From: Enterococcus columbae DSM 7374 = ATCC 51263
GTDB taxonomy: Bacteria; Bacillota; Bacilli; Lactobacillales; Enterococcaceae
DNA length: 63,225 nucleotides
Direction of reading: 5' to 3'
NCBI RefSeq assembly: GCF_000406925.1
Contig: NZ_KE136348.1
Coordinates: 561,284-624,508 of the forward strand
A program made the translations under genes and the position numbers. Shown here piece after piece: positions 46,193 to 55,365 of this stretch (position 1 is the stretch's first letter; every line of letters begins with the position of its first letter). Under the pieces are notes generated by a model. It searched no databases. It saw only the letters and a program-made list of their open reading frames with translations, and was not told the DNA's origin.

Positions 46193-48973
46193 TTACTCTT
46201 GTATAATCGCCTCAGCGATATACAGTTTTTCATCTTCGGACAAAAATAAATCTAATTTTGCTTCAATTTTTTGAATGGTCTGCTTAACCACCGTCATCAC
46301 TTTGGTTGTTTCAGTATCTGCTACGTCATCATAGGTTAACGGATTTTTTTTGATTACTCGTTCAAAAGCAAAACCCGTATGAATAATAATTCTAATTAAA
46401 CGTGTATTGGAAAAACGTTGATTCATTTGCAACTGTAAATCTTTCGTCCATTCCAAAAGCAAATCTGTAATGTGAACGGGATTTAAATAGACTAAATACA
46501 TGGAAAAGGTATCTTTACATAAATCTTTAACCACCATCGGAGTGGAATTTTTTAGTGTTGCTTTCTTTTTCCCACCCAAAATTTGTCGAATCACATTTTC
46601 TCCTTTACCATCAACTAGACTAGTTAATTCAATAAATGGTGCATTAATCTGTGGATTTTTCGTTCCAACACTAGCGATAATCTGATAGCTGGTTTTTAAT
46701 TTTTCCACTTCCTGTGCTATTTTTAACGCAGATACAGGAATAATCTCGATGGTTTCTTCTGTTAATTGTTGGACCAAATCAAGTAGCATACGCTCTAACT
46801 TAATAGCCGTTCCCTTACCGGTAGTACAAATAACCAAAATTGCTTTTGGCTTAGTGCCTGATGCGTAGGTATTTTGTAAGCGTAAGGAATCAATAAAATC
46901 CTTTTTTACTGAATGATAAATAGCCGATAAATCTAAGTCCATATAATTTACTTTCCTAATGACATCTAGTACCATGCTGGTCGTTACATTAGAAATCGTC
47001 CGAATTTTAACATTACTTGCCTCTGATAATCTTTGTTCCATTAATGCTAATGACCCCATATCAACAAGCAGTAAAACGCCTTTACCAAAATCTAGCTCTT
47101 TGATATGATGAACCATTTTTTCAAACATTTCCTCTGGCGAAACCGTTAAAGGCATATCCAAAGCTAAAATAGGAGCAGATCCCAATAGTTCAACCCCAAC
47201 TTGAACCATTGAAGTCGCTGTTTGATTGCCATGTGCAACAACTAAAATTCCTACCTTATCCTTTTGATTTAACGTTTCTAAAGAGACTAATAACATTGTC
47301 AAATAAATGACTTCCATTTCTGGAAAATGAATTTGCAAATAGTCTTCAATATACCGACGACATTCTAAGGCTGCTTGATATTCTGCATGGTGCTCATTTT
47401 TCATTTGATGAATATCGACATCTAAAATCTCCCTCACCTTTTTTCCACGCTTTACAAACGAATCCAAATGCATCCCCACATAATATACAAAACGCCGATC
47501 AAATGAATAATTTAAGGACTTCTCAACTAGATTTTTTAAATCAAGGGTAAGCTGCGAGATTTTCGGATCGATAAATTTTAATAGCTGATAATTAATCGTC
47601 TGTTGATTGACGACACTACGAATATGTAGATGTAAGTCTGTAAGAATATATTGATAGATTTCCTCTTCAGAAATCCCTTCTTTTTCCAAAATCTCAACTT
47701 TATCCTCAATCAATTCATAAATATTAAAATCTCGAGTTTCACTTACTTCCGGCTGAGGACTTTCATATTCGGGCGAAATCACGGTAGTCACTTCTAAATA
47801 ATTAAGTAATTCTTGTGGTGTTTTTTGCGTTCTTCGCATTGCCAACCACTGGGTACGAATTTCTTCTGGTAATTCCTTCATCGTTATTTTCATTTCAGAC
47901 TCTTGATGTAAGTAATTTAAAAATGCTTGCGCACAAATTAGTTGTACTTGGGTTTTTAATTGACCAACATTTCCATAAGATACAGTCTGAACTAAAGCTT
48001 GAATGACATCCATATCTATAGAAAATTTACGTTGAATTCTTTTGGCCTCTATATGAAATAAAAATTTTGTTAATTCTACTCGTTCCTTTAAAGAGCGCTG
48101 TTGCAAGGCAGGAATCTCGATAGTCATAGGAATACGTCTTAAAAAGGTATCTAATAATGAGGAATTGGGATCCTCAGTCGTCGCACAAATGATTAACACC
48201 TTCGCTTGCCGAGCAAAACCATTTTCTCCCAAGCGATTAAACTTACCATGATCAATTAAATAAAACAGCATTTCTTGACCTTCTGGCGTTAATCGATGAA
48301 TTTCATCCAGCAAGAGAATCCCGCCATTGGCTTGTTCAACTAAGCCTGGATAGTCCTCATCCGCACCGGTAAAAGCGCCTTTTTTATAGCCAAACAATTG
48401 AGATAAAAGTAGTTGCGGATTGTGATAATAATCCGCACAATTGAAGCTTTTAAAGGGAGCATCCTCAGCTAATAATTCTTCATAAATCGCATACTGATAG
48501 ATTTTATTAGCAAAAAAGGTTTTCCCTGAACCAGTTGGACCCAATAAGAGCATGTGTAACCCATTTGGCGGATAGTATATAGCCGCTTTGGCTTGCGTAA
48601 TCGCTTTTTTCAAGCTTTCATTAGCGCCAATAATATTCTCAAAAGGATTCCTTGATTGATTCGTCGCTTTTCCAGATAGCTCATTGGCTATTTCTGAAAG
48701 CTGATTGACCGTATACGCTTCTAACAACAGTTTCCTTCCTAAATTTTTTTCTAAACTAGCTATAGGAAGATATTTCACAGGATAGCTTTTAATTTTTAAT
48801 AACTCACGATTTCTAACTAACTCATTTAAATCAGCACTCACATTGGCTCGGCTAAGACCTAAATCATCGGCAATCTCTTTAGCTGAAGAACCTTGTAGGC
48901 TAAATATTTCTTCTTTATTCCTTACATTCCAATAGTCAATTAACCATTGATAAATTCTTTCCATTCTTTTCAT
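46193..48973 (-). CDS. LevR/ManR-type sigma-54-dependent PTS activator
   Basis: 926 residues. Domain order: N-terminal winged helix (ISLQGSSAKEIADDLGLSRANVS region, 24-55), AAA+ ATPase with Walker A GPTGSGKT (145-152) and the sigma-54 contact GAFTGA (199-204), PRD1, an EIIA-like domain (GILVVAHGNQTA near 578), an EIIB-like domain (LVICTTGKGTA), then PRD2 (from about 820). PTS phosphorylation of PRD and EII domains tells the activator whether sugar is being imported. It starts in the stop codon of the HAD gene (TAATG). It presumably activates the adjacent EIIABCD operon. Confidence 0.95.
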   Translation of the reverse strand: MKRMERIYQWLIDYWNVRNKEEIFSLQGSSAKEIADDLGLSRANVSADLNELVRNRELLKIKSYPVKYLPIASLEKNLGRKLLLEAYTVNQLSEIANELSGKATNQSRNPFENIIGANESLKKAITQAKAAIYYPPNGLHMLLLGPTGSGKTFFANKIYQYAIYEELLAEDAPFKSFNCADYYHNPQLLLSQLFGYKKGAFTGADEDYPGLVEQANGGILLLDEIHRLTPEGQEMLFYLIDHGKFNRLGENGFARQAKVLIICATTEDPNSSLLDTFLRRIPMTIEIPALQQRSLKERVELTKFLFHIEAKRIQRKFSIDMDVIQALVQTVSYGNVGQLKTQVQLICAQAFLNYLHQESEMKITMKELPEEIRTQWLAMRRTQKTPQELLNYLEVTTVISPEYESPQPEVSETRDFNIYELIEDKVEILEKEGISEEEIYQYILTDLHLHIRSVVNQQTINYQLLKFIDPKISQLTLDLKNLVEKSLNYSFDRRFVYYVGMHLDSFVKRGKKVREILDVDIHQMKNEHHAEYQAALECRRYIEDYLQIHFPEMEVIYLTMLLVSLETLNQKDKVGILVVAHGNQTATSMVQVGVELLGSAPILALDMPLTVSPEEMFEKMVHHIKELDFGKGVLLLVDMGSLALMEQRLSEASNVKIRTISNVTTSMVLDVIRKVNYMDLDLSAIYHSVKKDFIDSLRLQNTYASGTKPKAILVICTTGKGTAIKLERMLLDLVQQLTEETIEIIPVSALKIAQEVEKLKTSYQIIASVGTKNPQINAPFIELTSLVDGKGENVIRQILGGKKKATLKNSTPMVVKDLCKDTFSMYLVYLNPVHITDLLLEWTKDLQLQMNQRFSNTRLIRIIIHTGFAFERVIKKNPLTYDDVADTETTKVMTVVKQTIQKIEAKLDLFLSEDEKLYIAEAIIQE

Positions 48974-49797
48974 TAACTTTCCTCAGTTCCCATCTTAGCT
49001 AAAAGCTTTCTCATAGCTAACGCAAAACCAGCGTTACGATTTGATTCGGTTACCCAATCAGCTTTTTGCTGAACGGCTAGTGGACTATTTTTCATAGCAA
49101 CGCCAATTCCTGCATAGCAAATCATTTCCAAATCATTGTAATTATCACCAATCGCTAAACAGCGCTGTTGAGGGATAGCTAAATAATTGGCTAAAAATTT
49201 TAAAGCAGCTAATTTAGAAACCTGATTGTCGACACATTCTAAATAAGTAGCCTTTGAACGAGTAAAATCCATGGCCCCAGCAAATTCTTGATTACAAAAT
49301 ACTTCTAAAGCTTGAATTTCCTCTTCTTCCCCCATAAACAATAATTTATGAATGATAAAGTTTTCCGCATGGAGTTGATGATAGTCTAATAATTGAGACT
49401 TAGTAGCCGTAATTGCTTCTTCTTGTTGCACCCAAGTATCTTTTTCAAATACAAACCAATCTTGATAGCTATAAATATTCACACTAATTTTTGGAAAACG
49501 TGCTCTCACTAACTCGATTAGCTCTATACCTAGGTTCGTTAAAATATTTTTAGAAAATAAAATGTGCCCATCTTGAATAATTAATGCCCCGTTATAAGCG
49601 ACAAGTGGCGTATTTAAGGCTAATTGCTGATAAATTCCTTGCATAGCCTGTACAGGTCGAGCAGAGGCTAAAATCACACCGATATCTTGTTGCGATAAAT
49701 CATTAACCACTTGAATGGTCGAATCATCCAATGCATGCTGTTCATTCAAAAGCGTACCATCTACATCAGAAAACACTAAAAATTTCATGCTTTTCAC
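48973..49797 (-). CDS. Cof-type HAD-IIB phosphatase
   Basis: 274 residues. Motif I FSDVDGTLL (Asp nucleophile), motif II VILASARP and motif IV AIGDNYNDLEMICYAGIGVAMKNSP. Likely a sugar-phosphate phosphatase. It lies between the DeoR repressor (3 nt before) and the LevR activator (1-nt overlap after), so it is cotranscribed with two regulators of sugar metabolism; removal of excess sugar phosphate from the adjacent PTS is a reasonable but unproven idea. Confidence 0.9.
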   Translation of the reverse strand: MKSMKFLVFSDVDGTLLNEQHALDDSTIQVVNDLSQQDIGVILASARPVQAMQGIYQQLALNTPLVAYNGALIIQDGHILFSKNILTNLGIELIELVRARFPKISVNIYSYQDWFVFEKDTWVQQEEAITATKSQLLDYHQLHAENFIIHKLLFMGEEEEIQALEVFCNQEFAGAMDFTRSKATYLECVDNQVSKLAALKFLANYLAIPQQRCLAIGDNYNDLEMICYAGIGVAMKNSPLAVQQKADWVTESNRNAGFALAMRKLLAKMGTEES

Positions 49798-49800
49798 TTC

Positions 49801-50547
49801 CTAAATCAAAATTTCCGTCTTCGGATTAAATAATTTCCTTTGCTCTTTAGTCGGCTGACAATCCGTTAAAAAGATATCTATCTGATCATAGCTAACGCCT
49901 AAATGAGTAGATTGCTTTTTAAATTTTTGGTTTTCAGCCACCAATATCACCTTGCGTGCTTGCGTAACAATTTGTCTTTTTAAACGTGCATTATTCTCTT
50001 CCTTATTCAATGCACCTAATGCATCTAGACTAGCTGTGCCAATAAAGGCATAATCAAAGTGTAGAGTAGCTAGCTGGTTTAGCTGTGCTTCGGAATAAAA
50101 ATACCTATTTTCAAAATCAAAGCTGCCCCCTAGCATATGCAGTGAAATTTTGGGATTTTGTGCTAAAACAAAAGCATTATCTAAAGAATGAGTATAGATG
50201 CTGCATGTTTTATCCAAAGACTTACAAGCCAAACAAATCGTTGTCGAGACATCGAAATAACATGTAGCCTGCTCAGGAATTAGGGTGTTAATTCTTCTAG
50301 CCATTTGTTCTTTCTCTTTAGTTAACAATTGACTACGGCTAAAATAACTTAGAACCTGACTGGTCTCGTTAGTCAGCATAATGCCCCCATGCGTCCGTAC
50401 AACACCGGGAAATTTTAAAACTGCTAATATATCTCTTCTAGCTGTATCTTGCGAAATATTAAACGTCTCCATAATTTCTTGTTTAGATAAGGTTTGCTTT
50501 TGGCCCAACAAATGATAAATTTTTTGAATGCGTTCTTCTTGATACAT
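49801..50547 (-). CDS. DeoR family transcriptional repressor
   Basis: 248 residues. N-terminal DeoR HTH (RIQKIYHLLGQKQTLSKQEIMETFNISQDTARRD, of which QTLSKQEIMETFNISQDTAR is the helix-turn-helix) and a C-terminal sugar-phosphate sensing domain (NNARLKRQIVTQARKVILVAENQKF includes the conserved Lys of the effector site). RBS AAGGAG. It is first in the operon deoR-HAD-levR-type, so it may control both itself and, through the activator, the PTS. Effector unknown. Confidence 0.93.
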   Translation of the reverse strand: MYQEERIQKIYHLLGQKQTLSKQEIMETFNISQDTARRDILAVLKFPGVVRTHGGIMLTNETSQVLSYFSRSQLLTKEKEQMARRINTLIPEQATCYFDVSTTICLACKSLDKTCSIYTHSLDNAFVLAQNPKISLHMLGGSFDFENRYFYSEAQLNQLATLHFDYAFIGTASLDALGALNKEENNARLKRQIVTQARKVILVAENQKFKKQSTHLGVSYDQIDIFLTDCQPTKEQRKLFNPKTEILI

Positions 50548-50613
50548 AGTTTCTCCTTTTAAGCACTTATAATTTACAATTAAGCATTTATAAGCACTTT
50601 ACCCTAAAAAAAA

Positions 50614-50988
50614 TTAAGCTATTTGCTCAAGTAATTTATTTAGATTTTTACGATGCCAGCTGACTGGAGACATTTTAGATACTTGAAAATTTAGAGGAAT
50701 TTGTTGATTTTTTTCTTTAATTATAGCTTTAATTTGATAATTTAAGCCTTTAGATTGATAAGAGATGGACTGAATTGAAGTTCTTGGAATAATCAAAGCG
50801 TCAGAAAAAAAGCCTAATTGTTGGTGATATTTTGCTGCTGCAAAGTACTGATCATCTAGATAAATACAACTCATCGTTGGCTTTAATCGAACCATATTTA
50901 CAGATATTAGTGTGTTTCCTTCCGTAAATGTATAATCTATTTTTTGCTGTGATAGATATTCACAAAAAGCGTTTTCATTAACGAACAT
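50614..50988 (-). CDS. Uncharacterised small protein
   Basis: 124 residues, no signal peptide or membrane segment. The composition is beta-rich (YTFTEGNTLISVNMVRLKP, SIQSISYQSKGLNYQIKAII), which hints at a small PH-like or lipocalin-like fold, but I recognise no family. A strong RBS (AAGGAGG) supports translation. It is 66 nt upstream of the DeoR gene on the same strand and could be cotranscribed with it. Function unknown. Confidence 0.6.
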   Translation of the reverse strand: MFVNENAFCEYLSQQKIDYTFTEGNTLISVNMVRLKPTMSCIYLDDQYFAAAKYHQQLGFFSDALIIPRTSIQSISYQSKGLNYQIKAIIKEKNQQIPLNFQVSKMSPVSWHRKNLNKLLEQIA

Positions 50989-51132
50989 TATAAAAACCTC
51001 CTTGAATCCGTTTTTATTATCATACCACTCATTCTCAAAAGTTGAAAGAGCAAATGTAAAAGAATAGGTGAACTTGATTCAAAAAACATAGCTATTCAAT
51101 CCTACTTAATAAAAAAATCATTTTTATACAAC

Positions 51133-51172
51133 AAAAGTCGAAAAAATTTAAATAAATTTCTTCGACTTTTTA
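51133..51172 (-). terminator. Terminator of the MFS transporter gene
   Basis: AAAAGTCGAA and TTCGACTTTT arms with further AAATTT/AAATTT pairing inside; T-runs on both sides. It lies 55 nt after the MFS stop codon. Confidence 0.75.
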
Positions 51173-51226
51173 TTTAAAAATATAACTATAGAGTAATCGT
51201 TAAAAATCAACTAATCTAACTAAAAG

Positions 51227-52423
51227 CTATGATTTACGTACACCAGCTAGACGGTGAACGTTAATATAATGAAACAAAGCATAGATACTAATCACACCAA
51301 AAGCGACCGTCGATACTAACATAGTCATACGTGGCGTATTTTGACCAAAAATTGCTGTTAACCAATTAAGTAGATACGGTGAGATAAAACATCCAATATT
51401 CACCATCACTAAAACAAGAGTTGTAGCTAAATTCATCGCTTTCTCTGGTGCGGCCCAAGCTAACCAATTATACATATAAGGCACTCCTAAGCCAAAACCA
51501 AAACCAATAATCACCATTGCTATAAAAACCATCACTAGATGTACGGCACTAAATAGAACGAAAAAGCCAATTGCTACTAAACCAAAGCCGATTGGAAAAA
51601 TTTTGTCATGTAGCTTTTTAAAGAAATAACCAAAGCTAGCGCCTAAAGGAATGCCTAAGAGTGAAGAAATACCTGCTAAAAATGCCGCTTGTGGCAAGGT
51701 CCCCAATCCTTCTTGGGTGATTAAGACGGGTAATTTATAAGCCATTGGCATGTAAAAGGTAAAAATAATAAACATCAAGGCCGCAATCAAAATAACCTTC
51801 GCATTAAGCCTCGTAGCACTAGCATGCCCCTTGCTGATCGAATGCTTAATCTGTGTTGCAGAATCATTAGGTATAAATACATAAAATAAGATAAAAGCAG
51901 GAATGACTAATAGGTAAATAGCAAACGCAGCATGCCAACTGATTGTTACTAGGTAGCCAACAAGAAAAGAGGAAATCGCTGCCCCAATTGCCCCCATCAC
52001 ATTTTGAAAGCCTAACATTGTTGCCAATTGTTCTTCACTGTCTTTATAAAATTTTGGAAGCAAGCTTACTGCCAAAGAATTAAATAAGCCAATACCTACG
52101 CCTAATAAAAAACGAGAAAATAAGATAGGGAGATAACTCGTCAGATAAAGAGGCGCAGTTCCGGCTAGCAAAGTAACCATTAACCCTACCAATACCGTAT
52201 GCTTTTGTTTTATTAGACGAATCAATATAGGACTGATTACTAATCCAGCAATAATTCCAAAATTAGGGATAGTAGATAACATTTCCACACTTGACTGATT
52301 CACTCCAGGAAAAGCCTGATACATCAATGGTAAAGCAGAAGATATTTGTGGAGCCATCATTAAAAAAAGAGAAATTGATAAAAGCGAAATTTTAAAAATA
52401 AGGCGATTTTCTATTGGTTTCAT
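51227..52423 (-). CDS. MFS transporter
   Basis: A 398-residue, 12-helix major facilitator. Loop 2-3 motif region is GLVISPILIRLIKQKHTVLVGL (G-x8-R-x-K-like), with the second half repeating GIPLGASFGYFFKKLHDKIFPIG. I chose ATG 52421-52423 (MKPIENRLIF), with GGAGGG 9 nt upstream; the longer frame runs 33 codons into the promoter region. It is divergent from the esterase/ROK/AraC operon, and probably imports the substrate these enzymes handle. The substrate is unknown. Confidence 0.9.
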   Translation of the reverse strand: MKPIENRLIFKISLLSISLFLMMAPQISSALPLMYQAFPGVNQSSVEMLSTIPNFGIIAGLVISPILIRLIKQKHTVLVGLMVTLLAGTAPLYLTSYLPILFSRFLLGVGIGLFNSLAVSLLPKFYKDSEEQLATMLGFQNVMGAIGAAISSFLVGYLVTISWHAAFAIYLLVIPAFILFYVFIPNDSATQIKHSISKGHASATRLNAKVILIAALMFIIFTFYMPMAYKLPVLITQEGLGTLPQAAFLAGISSLLGIPLGASFGYFFKKLHDKIFPIGFGLVAIGFFVLFSAVHLVMVFIAMVIIGFGFGLGVPYMYNWLAWAAPEKAMNLATTLVLVMVNIGCFISPYLLNWLTAIFGQNTPRMTMLVSTVAFGVISIYALFHYINVHRLAGVRKS

Positions 52424-52442
52424 AATTCTAAACCCTCCATTT

Positions 52443-52484
52443 TCTTTGATGGTTACAGTATAGATATCAAAGAAAACGGATACA
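52443..52484. promoter_or_regulatory. Candidate operator and cre-like site between the MFS and esterase genes
   Basis: Inverted repeat TCTTTGAT (52443-52450)/ATCAAAGA (52465-52472) followed by a cre-like AAGAAAACGGATACA (52470-52484, one mismatch to WTGNAANCGNWNNCW). Both would control the MFS gene start region; a TATAAT at 52608-52613 points to the esterase operon but has no good -35, suggesting activator-dependent transcription by the AraC protein. These roles are inferred. Confidence 0.5.
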
Positions 52485-52655
52485 ACGTTTTTGATTATCC
52501 ATTTTCTGGCGTTGATTGACATTTTTTAAATTTTAAAGAATGTACCGAATGTCAATTACCGCCTTTTTCTTATCAACGAACGACTAGCTATCTCGTGAAA
52601 TATTGGCTATAATCGCAAATGTAAAACGTTTTCTTTTTTGTGAGGAGGAATTACA

Positions 52656-53543
52656 ATGTCAATAAATGTCTTAAAAGAAATTGAAATTATGCGAGCTGAA
52701 TGTAAACAAAATGATGATTTAAGGGATGTGGGCTTACCCTCAGAAATCCCTGAAGTCACTCGGATTAACGATTTAGCTTATGGTCCAGATGAAAAATGGC
52801 ATCTACTCGATTTGTATTTGCCAAAAAATTGTACGGGAAAAATTCCAACGATTATCCATATTCACGGTGGGGGATGGATCTACGGTACTAAAGAAACTTA
52901 TCAATTTTATGGTCTGTCATTAGCCAAAGAAGGCTTTGCTTTTGTTAATTTTAATTATCACTTAGGTCCAGATGTCCAATTTCCGGGTATTTTAGACGAT
53001 GTAGATTTGCTCATGCATTGGGTAGCTCAGCATGGTGAAGACTATCAACTAGATTTGGATAATGTCTTTTTAGCTGGCGATAGTGCTGGAGGACAAATGG
53101 CGGAACAATACCTAGCTATCTTAACTAACGAAGCATATCGTCAAGCATTTGGCTATCAATTACCTAAGCTAACCATTCGAGCAGCTGCCTTAAATTGTGG
53201 AGCTTACTTTATCCATTTACCTGGAATCATTAATGGGGCAGTCAAGGGCTATTTTACCGATCAAGCCATACAAAAATATCAAGATTTATTAGCGGTTGAA
53301 GACTATTTAACCCCTAATCTACCTCCTTTATATATTATGAGCGCCAATCAGGATTTTTTATATGCGCAAGCACTTCGCTTAGATGGCTATCTATTAGCCA
53401 AAAAAATCCCTCATGAATTACACATCTATGGTACGCCGGAACAGCCTCGCCAGCATGTATTTCATTGTAATATCAAAGATGAAATTGCTAGACAATGTAA
53501 TATGGATGAATTGGCCTTTTTTAGAAAACATTTAGCGCAATAG
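52656..53543 (+). CDS. Alpha/beta hydrolase, HSL/BD-FAE-like esterase
   Basis: 295 residues, cytoplasmic. Oxyanion motif HIHGGGWIYG (HGGG at 70-73), nucleophile S143 in LAGDSAGGQMAE, acid candidate in SANQDFLYAQA and His in QHVFHC. This layout is that of carboxylesterases acting on acyl or acetyl groups. RBS GAGGAGG. First gene of an operon with a ROK sugar kinase and an AraC regulator, divergent from an MFS gene; deacylation of an imported acylated sugar before phosphorylation is a plausible role, inferred from neighbours. Confidence 0.9.
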   Translation: MSINVLKEIEIMRAECKQNDDLRDVGLPSEIPEVTRINDLAYGPDEKWHLLDLYLPKNCTGKIPTIIHIHGGGWIYGTKETYQFYGLSLAKEGFAFVNFNYHLGPDVQFPGILDDVDLLMHWVAQHGEDYQLDLDNVFLAGDSAGGQMAEQYLAILTNEAYRQAFGYQLPKLTIRAAALNCGAYFIHLPGIINGAVKGYFTDQAIQKYQDLLAVEDYLTPNLPPLYIMSANQDFLYAQALRLDGYLLAKKIPHELHIYGTPEQPRQHVFHCNIKDEIARQCNMDELAFFRKHLAQ

Positions 53544-53552
53544 GTGAAAGCT

Positions 53553-54467
53553 ATGAAAACATTTTTAGCTATAGATATTGGCGGAACTTATATCAAAAGC
53601 GCCCTGATTGATGAAAACGCGCATATCTCAGATAATAAACGTCTACCCACTGCCCAAAGCTTAGAGGCCTTTCAAAAACAAATTTTGTCATTGGTCTCTC
53701 CTATGGCAGGTAGTATTGCTGGTGTTGCTTTTAGTGTACCAGGTAAGGTCGATATTCATACATGTACCATTTATCATGGAGGTGCTTTAGCCTTTTTACA
53801 TCAATTATCTCTACGAACATTAATTAAGCAAGCATTTCCGCATTTAGAGGTGTTAGCCGAAAATGATGGAAAAGCAGCCGCTCTAGGTGAATTGGGTTAT
53901 GGTAATTTACAAAACACCACTAACAGTGCGGTAATCACATTAGGAACAGGTGTTGGGGGTGGATTAATCTTAAATGGTGAAATCTATCGTGGTAGTCATT
54001 TTTTAGCAGGTGAGTTAAGCTCCATTTATGGTTTGGAAAGCAATAACGAAATTAAAGTTTATGGTTCGCTAGGCTCGGCAGTCCAAATGATTCAGCTAAT
54101 CGGCACTAGCTTAAACCTAAAAAATCCAAACGATGGACAAGCTGTATTTCATGCAATTACGCAAAAAAATCCTATCGCTACGAAAATTTTTAAAAATTAT
54201 TGTCGCCAAATTGCTCAGCTCATCCTCAGCATTCAAGCCGTTTTAGATTTGACTCATTATGCGATTGGTGGAGGGATTAGCACTCAAACTATTTTGATTG
54301 AAGAAATCAATCGTCAATACGATGCATTGTTGGATAAAATCCAATATAATGGACATAAGATTGTTAAAGACACCTTGCACCGACCAACTATTTTAAAAGC
54401 CAAGCTTGGCAATCAGGCCAATTTATATGGTGCAGTCTATCCATTCATTAAGAGGAAAAATAAATGA
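53553..54467 (+). CDS. ROK family sugar kinase lacking the zinc motif
   Basis: 304 residues. Phosphate-binding FLAIDIGGTYIKSAL, catalytic Asp in ENDGKAAALGELGYG and LGTGVGGGLILNGEIYRG support a ROK sugar kinase. The CxCGxxGCxE zinc motif and the preceding GH of typical ROK proteins are absent (here AGELSSIYGLESNNEIK). No N-terminal HTH, so not a repressor. ATG 53553 is chosen over GTG 53544 because AGGTGA lies just before it. It follows the esterase by 9 nt and overlaps the AraC gene (ATGA). Sugar unknown. Confidence 0.88.
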   Translation: MKTFLAIDIGGTYIKSALIDENAHISDNKRLPTAQSLEAFQKQILSLVSPMAGSIAGVAFSVPGKVDIHTCTIYHGGALAFLHQLSLRTLIKQAFPHLEVLAENDGKAAALGELGYGNLQNTTNSAVITLGTGVGGGLILNGEIYRGSHFLAGELSSIYGLESNNEIKVYGSLGSAVQMIQLIGTSLNLKNPNDGQAVFHAITQKNPIATKIFKNYCRQIAQLILSIQAVLDLTHYAIGGGISTQTILIEEINRQYDALLDKIQYNGHKIVKDTLHRPTILKAKLGNQANLYGAVYPFIKRKNK

Positions 54468-55324
54468 CGAATTATAATCACGAAATTGTCCAGCCAATTG
54501 ATTCTTTACCCATATGGTATGCTTTATTTAATGAAAATAAGACAAATGCTACCCCTAGTATCATCCTGCCACATTGGCATCGCGGTATCGAGCTAAGCTA
54601 TACCTATTCAGGAAAAATCGATGAATTTGTCATTAACAAACAAATTTTTCATACACAAGCAGAAAGGCTACTGTTGATTAACTCCTGCGAAATTCACAGT
54701 ATCAAAACAACCACTAATGGTTCTGCTCTTTCTATTATTTTTCCTTATAGTTATGTGAAAAGTTTTTTTCCAGAAATTGACGGCTTTAATTTTGAATTAA
54801 ACGATCCTAATTGCTTTACTCCAGAGCAACAGATAAGTTATCGAAAAATACAAAATGATTGCCGAGAGTTTTACAATATCGCTTACGAAAAAGCCAATTA
54901 CTATCATTTTGATTTATCTATCCTATTCTTAAAAATCTTAAAGCAGCTAGTAAAGAATTTTCGTGTTGTCAAACAGCACGCTTCACCCAAATCGGTCTTG
55001 ATTACTGCTAGATTACAACAAATAACGGATTATTTAGAAGCGCATTTTCGTGAATCCTTCTCATTAGATGACTTAGCTAATCATATGCATCTATCAAAGG
55101 AATATCTCTCACGTTTTTTCAGACAGCATATGCAGATGACTATTGGTGACTATTTACGAAATATCCGTGCGCAAGCGGCTTATAACGAAATCATCCACAG
55201 CTCAGAAACACTAACAAACATCGCCTTAATGAGTGGATTTAGTGGTTTACGCTCAATGAATCGAGCATTGGAAAATAGCTATTTCGCCAATGCTACACAA
55301 ATTAGAAAAAAAATCTCTAGGTAA
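54464..55324 (+). CDS. AraC family transcriptional regulator
   Basis: 286 residues. N-terminal cupin sensing domain (LPHWHRGIELSYTYSG) and C-terminal double HTH (FSLDDLANHMHLSKEYLSRFF, then TNIALMSGFSGLRSMNRAL). Likely activates its own esterase/ROK operon and perhaps the divergent MFS gene in response to the sugar substrate. It overlaps the ROK gene by 4 nt. Its last codons and stop are inside the terminator hairpin (55311-55348). Confidence 0.92.
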   Translation: MTNYNHEIVQPIDSLPIWYALFNENKTNATPSIILPHWHRGIELSYTYSGKIDEFVINKQIFHTQAERLLLINSCEIHSIKTTTNGSALSIIFPYSYVKSFFPEIDGFNFELNDPNCFTPEQQISYRKIQNDCREFYNIAYEKANYYHFDLSILFLKILKQLVKNFRVVKQHASPKSVLITARLQQITDYLEAHFRESFSLDDLANHMHLSKEYLSRFFRQHMQMTIGDYLRNIRAQAAYNEIIHSSETLTNIALMSGFSGLRSMNRALENSYFANATQIRKKISR

Positions 55325-55348
55325 GAAAAACTTGCCTAGAGATTTTTT
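55311..55348. terminator. Bidirectional terminator between araC-type gene and metK
   Basis: AAATCTCTAGGTAAG (55311-55325) pairs with CTTGCCTAGAGATTT (55331-55345), followed by T-run on plus and, on the minus strand, a poly-T equivalent (A9 at 55305-55313). The stop codon of the upstream gene is inside the stem. Confidence 0.88.
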
Positions 55349-55365
55349 ATATGAAACATAAAAAT

